From a bacterium (GTDB lineage: Bacteria > Bacillota > Clostridia > Oscillospirales > Acutalibacteraceae), in contig JAHLBL010000038.1 of assembly GCA_020625635.1 (NCBI GenBank), forward strand, positions 1-11,272: a stretch of 11,272 nucleotides of DNA, in the 5' to 3' direction. Below are positions 7,912 to 11,272 of this stretch, piece after piece (the first letter of the stretch is position 1; every line of letters starts with the position of its first letter). The notes under the pieces were generated by a model that saw nothing but the letters and a program-made list of their open reading frames with translations, was not told where the DNA came from and made no database searches. A program made the position numbers and the translations under genes.

Positions 7912-8475
7912 ATGAAAAAGAATATTATTGCAATTGCCGCGGCTCTTATCGTCGCGTGCACAGCATTTTCACTCACAGCCTGCTCGGGCGGAGACAATAA
8001 CAACCTGGCAGCAGCCGACACGACATCTGCCGCTGAAACTCAGGCTGACGCGGACACAGGCGCTCTTTCCGACACCGACTACGTATTCAGCTTCAACGGT
8101 GTTGACGTAGAACTCGACGGCGACGCTGACGCCGCTGTAAAGGCGCTCGGCGAGGCGAAGGACGTAAGCTCACAGCTTACCTGTCACGCTCAGGAGGGCG
8201 ACGACAAGACCTATACATACGACGGTTTTGTTCTCAACACTTATCCCAAGGACGGCAAGGACGCCGTGCTCGAGGTCATCGTAAGCAAGAAGGGTATTCC
8301 GACATCCAAGGGTATTGAAATAGGCGACGATGTTTCAAAGGTCACCGACGCTTACGGCGACAAATACGCGGAAATCGGTCTTTACTACGCCTATGACGCG
8401 GATAACGGAAAATCGCTGAGATTCCTTATCGAGGACAACAAGGTTGCCGAAATCGACTACTATTACAACGTATAA
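7912..8475 (+). CDS. Small secreted lipoprotein of unknown function
   Basis: Predicted lipoprotein of 187 residues. The signal peptide opens with MKKN, has an Ala/Ile/Leu core, and ends in the lipobox LTAC with the lipidated Cys at residue 24. A Gly/Asn/Ala/Asp/Thr-rich linker of about 35 residues follows, then a compact acidic domain from about residue 55 (FSFNGVDVELDGDADAAVKALGEA), rich in Tyr and Asp, ending in a predicted strand (KVAEIDYYYNV). The segment GIEIGDDVSKVTDAYGDKYA recalls small lipoprotein domains with GxxxGDxxxxVxxxYG, but I cannot name the family. The start is the ATG at 7912, with GGAGGAG five bases upstream; the frame also has an ATG at 7891, which directly abuts a -10 box and is unlikely to be transcribed. 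It is first of two plus-strand genes divergent from the ligase operon, so it may serve the same envelope process. That link is context only. Confidence 0.85.
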   Translation: MKKNIIAIAAALIVACTAFSLTACSGGDNNNLAAADTTSAAETQADADTGALSDTDYVFSFNGVDVELDGDADAAVKALGEAKDVSSQLTCHAQEGDDKTYTYDGFVLNTYPKDGKDAVLEVIVSKKGIPTSKGIEIGDDVSKVTDAYGDKYAEIGLYYAYDADNGKSLRFLIEDNKVAEIDYYYNV

Positions 8476-8482
8476 TCGGACG

Positions 8483-8502
8483 GGGCGCTGAGCGCCCTTT
8501 TT
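8483..8502 (+). terminator. Short hairpin with T-run between lipoprotein and SGNH genes
   Basis: GGGCGC (8483-8488), loop TGA, GCGCCC (8492-8497), then TTTTT. It lies eight bases after the lipoprotein stop and 22 bases before the next start codon. The stem is short but pure G/C. I see no separate promoter for the next gene, so it probably acts as a leaky terminator that lowers SGNH expression relative to the lipoprotein. Confidence 0.65.
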
Positions 8503-8523
8503 CCGAATCCGAAAAGGTGTATT

Positions 8524-9669
8524 ATGAAAACTAAGGTATTGCGGATTGTCAAGATTCTCTCGCTGATCCTTGCGATCGCGTTAACGGTGAATGTTTTGCA
8601 GGAGTTCGTACTCTGTCACGCCGACCACAACCGCCAGCGCATCAAGGGCTTTTTCGAGGAGGACAAGGACTCTCTCGATGTGGTATTCATCGGCGCAAGC
8701 GAGGTTTACTCCGACTTTGCCCCGGGCTGCGCCTACAAAGAAGGCGGCATTACAAGCTACCTCTTTGCCACTCAATCCAATTCCATACTTAATTACAAGA
8801 GCCAGCTGAAGAACGTGCTTAAAACGCAGTCGCCCGACCTTATCGTGATTGAGCTCAACGGAGCTCTTTACGGCGACGAGGAGGAAGCGGTCAAGGAAGC
8901 CAATCTCCACAACTACTCCGACAACATTCCGATTGACGATATAAAGCTCGAGTGGATGTCTCAGGACGCGGTTCAGAGCAAGGAGGAATACCTCTTCCCC
9001 ATTATAAAGTACCACGGAGTATGGACGGATTTCCCCGACAATATGAAATATCAGAAAACGATTTTTCAGGACAGGATGCGCGGCTACAACTACCTCAAGG
9101 GCATCCTTAACGAAACCTCCGTATTCAGGAGCACACAGCGTTCAATGAACGATATGCTGAAAAAGTCCGTCAACAGCAAAAAGCCGCTGACGGCGGTTGA
9201 AGAAAAAGGGCTCAGAGACCTTCTGAGCTACTGCAAGGACAACAACCTGAAAAACGTCGTTTTTACCCGTTTCCCCCACATCGTTGTTATGAGAACCTTC
9301 TCGCGATTTGAGCGCAACAACACCGTCAGCGATATCGTAAAGGAATACGGCTACGATTATCTGAATTTTGAGCTTGAGTTTGATAAGACGGGGCTTGACG
9401 AAAGCACCGACTTTTACAACCTCGACCATCTTAATATTTACGGTCAGAAAAAGTTCACTAAATACCTTACCGATTATCTGAAGAAAAACTACCCGCTCAA
9501 TCCCCGCGAACTGAACGACAGCCAGAAGTCGGAGTGGAAAAGCTGCGCGGACTACTATGACGCTTACTACAGCTACAGCGACGAGCTTATCAAAAAAGGC
9601 GATAACCGCGAGCTGTCCGAGGACTGCGAGCTTATCGAAACACTGAACGGATATATTACCAAACACTGA
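8524..9669 (+). CDS. Membrane-anchored SGNH-hydrolase-like protein (DltD/AlgJ-type MBOAT partner)
   Basis: Protein of 381 residues with one N-terminal membrane helix (about residues 8-30), the rest outside the membrane. SGNH-type features: FIGASEVYSDFAP with the predicted nucleophile Ser59 in the GxS block; a Gly block near GITSYLFA; LIVIELNGALYGDE with Asn112 as a possible oxyanion residue; and a C-terminal LDHLNIYGQKKFTKYL block with His302. The classical DxxH Asp three residues before the His is Asn299 here, while Asp301 sits beside the His. Proteins of this build pair with MBOAT acyltransferases (DltB-DltD, AlgI-AlgJ, PatA-PatB) and help place the acyl group on the extracellular polymer. 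An MBOAT gene lies on the divergent operon and no other SGNH gene is nearby, so pairing is likely. AAGGTG lies four bases before the ATG. The residues after the His block (about 315-381) are charged and Tyr-rich with no recognised role. Assignment to DltD itself is not supported. Confidence 0.8.
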   Translation: MKTKVLRIVKILSLILAIALTVNVLQEFVLCHADHNRQRIKGFFEEDKDSLDVVFIGASEVYSDFAPGCAYKEGGITSYLFATQSNSILNYKSQLKNVLKTQSPDLIVIELNGALYGDEEEAVKEANLHNYSDNIPIDDIKLEWMSQDAVQSKEEYLFPIIKYHGVWTDFPDNMKYQKTIFQDRMRGYNYLKGILNETSVFRSTQRSMNDMLKKSVNSKKPLTAVEEKGLRDLLSYCKDNNLKNVVFTRFPHIVVMRTFSRFERNNTVSDIVKEYGYDYLNFELEFDKTGLDESTDFYNLDHLNIYGQKKFTKYLTDYLKKNYPLNPRELNDSQKSEWKSCADYYDAYYSYSDELIKKGDNRELSEDCELIETLNGYITKH

Positions 9670-9723
9670 TTAAACACAGAACAATCTTTTTACTCTGAAT
9701 CGAGCAAGAAACACACAGCACAA

Positions 9724-9760
9724 CGGGCTGCCGCAACTAAACGCGGCAGCCCGATTTTTA
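9724..9760 (+). terminator. Strong intrinsic terminator after the SGNH gene
   Basis: CGGGCTGCCGC (9724-9734) and GCGGCAGCCCG (9743-9753) form an 11-bp perfect stem with an 8-base loop, followed by ATTTTTA on the plus strand. It sits between convergent genes. In the minus direction the stem is followed by TTGTGCTGTG, so it is weaker for the transglutaminase gene. Confidence 0.92.
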
Positions 9761-10885
9761 TTCATTATCGACGCTCTCTTCTTCCTTGCTGAAGGTTCCT
9801 GTAATCTTCATACGCTTCCACTCAAAGTCCGTATTGAGGGCGTTTGTGTATTTGACCTCTGTGTTTTCGTCGTAGCCGACGCCTATCCAGTCGCGCGTGC
9901 TGTGGAGGCTCCACTCGATATCGTACACAAGACCGTCTATCTCCGACCATCCGTGACCGATACTGTTGCAGGCGTAGGATTCCTCACAGCCTATCGCTCT
10001 GCCTACATACGCGAACGCTGCGCCGTAGCTGTAGCAGTCGCCCTTTCCGTAGACAAAAACGTCATCGGCGTAGACCTGAGGCCAGTCCTGTTCGATATAG
10101 GGAGGATCATGACGAACACCCTCGAGGTAATGCTCCTTGATATAATAGAAGCATTTGTTAAGCTTTTCTTCCTTTGACATACTGCTGTCGGTACATTTCT
10201 CAACAACCTTGAGCGTATTGAACATCGTCTTGTCGGACGGGGTAACTACCCTTGACGCTTCGCCCTTTATGACGTTCCAGTCCTTGCCCTTGTAAGTAAC
10301 GGCGGCACAGAAGCCCCTGTCGATCACGCCGTCCTTATCGGCATAGTAGTAACCGTATTTTTTATTTCCGACGATACCGTCCTTCTTCAGGTTGCCTTCA
10401 ACGTACATATAAAGCTTGCCTTTTTCCTTTACAAGACCGTTTATAGCTCTTTTCAGGTTGATTACCATACCGTCATAAAGGAAGGCTTTTTTATCGGCGT
10501 CGGCTGTCACATCGCCGGGGATGTAACCCGCCTTTGAAATCGCGAGGTCAACAGTGCCGCCGATCATCTCGACTTCCTTATATTCTTCTCCGTATACAAC
10601 AATCACCTTGGCGTATCTGCGTACCGTGATCGTATTTCCGCCGACATCGCTCCATTTTCTGTCGAGCGGAGGATGAACCTCGTCCTTATCGCTGAACGAC
10701 ACCCCTGCCTTTTCAAGCAATTTCCTTACGGTCATTCCGTCGGTTCCGTCGACTGTCGTAATATTCCCGCAATCCATAATCTTAACGGTGACGGGCTCGC
10801 CGCCTTCTCCGCAGGAATTAAACGCAAACACGGCTGCCGCAACCGCGGCTATGATAAGAAGGATCACCGCTGTCTTTTTTTTCAT
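9758..10885 (-). CDS. Exported DUF348 plus transglutaminase-like protein
   Basis: Envelope protein of 375 residues. The N-terminus has four residues MKKK, a long hydrophobic segment, and FNSC with Cys25. That is a poor lipobox, so either a lipoprotein or a single-helix anchor is possible. Residues about 30-88 and 89-146 look like two DUF348 (ubiquitin-like, YabE/Rpf-type) domains, each with a TV..LL..AG or TVDLAISKAG segment and a late I.V.R or I.LKR strand. Residues about 147-215 resemble a beta-hairpin add-on (YYYADKDG, TYKGKDW). The C-terminal half is transglutaminase-like: Cys284 in GKGDCYSYGAAF, His311 in SIGHGWSEI and Asp322 in VYDIEWS form the expected triad, all intact. Members may act as peptidases, cross-linkers or amide-transfer enzymes at the wall; the substrate cannot be read here. 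The start is the ATG at 10885 with GGGGAG nine bases upstream; the frame reaches 10912 but lacks a comparable site there. It is a single-gene unit. Confidence 0.85.
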   Translation of the reverse strand: MKKKTAVILLIIAAVAAAVFAFNSCGEGGEPVTVKIMDCGNITTVDGTDGMTVRKLLEKAGVSFSDKDEVHPPLDRKWSDVGGNTITVRRYAKVIVVYGEEYKEVEMIGGTVDLAISKAGYIPGDVTADADKKAFLYDGMVINLKRAINGLVKEKGKLYMYVEGNLKKDGIVGNKKYGYYYADKDGVIDRGFCAAVTYKGKDWNVIKGEASRVVTPSDKTMFNTLKVVEKCTDSSMSKEEKLNKCFYYIKEHYLEGVRHDPPYIEQDWPQVYADDVFVYGKGDCYSYGAAFAYVGRAIGCEESYACNSIGHGWSEIDGLVYDIEWSLHSTRDWIGVGYDENTEVKYTNALNTDFEWKRMKITGTFSKEEESVDNE

Positions 10886-11027
10886 TACCTTTTTCTCCCC
10901 GATAAAACACATAACAGTACGTCAAACAGGCAGCGCAAACACGCGCCGCCCGAATAATTCAATTCGAACGCCGAATCAGCATACCATCGACATAATACGA
11001 TAAAATCCGACATATTCGGCAAGTAAT

Positions 11028-11056
11028 AATATAACAGATTCTGAAGCCTAATTCAA
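11028..11056 (-). promoter_or_regulatory. Probable promoter of the transglutaminase gene
   Basis: On the minus strand TTGAAT (11051-11056), a 17-base spacer and TATATT (11028-11033). It would give a leader of about 135 bases. The -35 matches four of six consensus bases and the -10 five of six. It lies just downstream of a minus-strand terminator, which supports an independent unit. Confidence 0.5.
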
Positions 11057-11089
11057 GTAGTTGTGCCAAAACGGAACATAATAATTTGC

Positions 11090-11125
11090 AAAAAACGGGC
11101 TGGCTCAAAACTGATAGAGCAGCCC
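11090..11125 (-). terminator. Intrinsic terminator for a minus-strand unit entering from the right
   Basis: On the minus strand GGGCTG+CTC pairs with GAG+CAGCCC (plus positions 11097-11106 and 11117-11125, one bulged base at 11103) across a 10-base loop, followed by GTTTTTT. The T-run on the minus side shows that it stops transcripts coming from beyond the right edge. Confidence 0.7.
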
Positions 11126-11149
11126 TGTATGTATAAATGCAATTCAATA

Positions 11150-11242
11150 GTGATAAGTTTTAAGTAAAAAGTTATTAACGGCGTTTTTTATGCTGAAGCA
11201 TAACTTTTCCCAAAAAATTTCCTTCAACTTTTAACTTGTCAC
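11150..11242. repeat. Degenerate palindromic (MITE-like) repeat
   Basis: Terminal arms GTGATAAGTTTTAAGT (11150-11165) and ACTTTTAACTTGTCAC (11227-11242) are inverted repeats matching at 13 of 16 positions. A central perfect 7-bp hairpin TTATGCT-ga-AGCATAA lies at 11188-11203. The interior between arms and hairpin is not symmetric. The form resembles small non-coding intergenic repeats built of AAGTTAAAAGT-like arms; no transposase is present. Confidence 0.5.
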
Positions 11243-11272
11243 TTTCAACTACTGATACAGCAATTTTATTAA

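Larger units (their letters stand above)
10886..11272. other. Intergenic right end, no convincing complete gene
   Basis: About 390 bases without a supported gene. It holds a minus-strand promoter, a minus-strand terminator and a degenerate palindromic repeat, listed separately. A 7-bp inverted repeat GCCGAAT (10970-10976) with ATTCGGC (11014-11020) lies in the presumed leader of the transglutaminase gene. A minus-strand frame is open from the right edge to a TAA at 11175-11177 (32 codons, ending KKRR); it could be the tail of an off-window gene but falls inside the repeat. Confidence 0.6.

Overview
The window looks like a chromosomal segment of a gut-type Gram-positive Clostridium relative (Bacillota, most like Oscillospiraceae/Ruminococcus). 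The evidence is Shine-Dalgarno GGAGG sites, sigma-A promoters, a lipoprotein signal, a Dlt-like envelope gene set, a BspA-type leucine-rich repeat surface protein with a Thr-Glu stalk, and a DUF348/transglutaminase protein. This placement is inferred from protein style; no rRNA, tRNA, CRISPR or insertion sequence was seen.

Layout. Positions 1-2984 (minus) hold the first 994 residues of a large secreted protein: signal peptide, about five LRR_5 repeats, six repeats of about 117 residues, and a Thr-Glu stalk cut by the left edge. Between it and the next gene lie an extended -10 promoter, a 38-bp perfect A/T palindrome and an intrinsic terminator. Positions 3176-7734 (minus) form a tight four-gene operon in the order adenylating ligase, carrier protein, PLP fold-III decarboxylase, MBOAT acyltransferase. 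A divergent control region (about 7735-7911) has good promoters on both strands and TGACA/TGTCA dyads. On the plus strand follow a small lipoprotein (7912-8475) and a membrane-anchored SGNH-type protein (8524-9669), which closes on a strong terminator. Positions 9758-10885 (minus) encode an exported protein with two DUF348-like domains and a Cys-His-Asp transglutaminase domain. The right end is non-coding: a promoter, a minus-strand terminator and a degenerate palindromic repeat.

How it may work. The ligase, carrier, MBOAT and SGNH genes match the logic of the dlt pathway, in which an amino acid is activated, loaded on a phosphopantetheine carrier, moved by an MBOAT protein and placed on an envelope polymer with help from a DltD-type protein. 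The unusual part is the LysA/BtrK-like decarboxylase encoded between carrier and MBOAT. By analogy with butirosin BtrK, which decarboxylates a carrier-bound gamma-glutamyl group, it may convert the loaded amino acid to an amine-ended acyl group before export. That would give a variant of D-alanylation that decorates the envelope with a decarboxylated aminoacyl unit. This is the most interesting hypothesis in the window and is inference, not proof.
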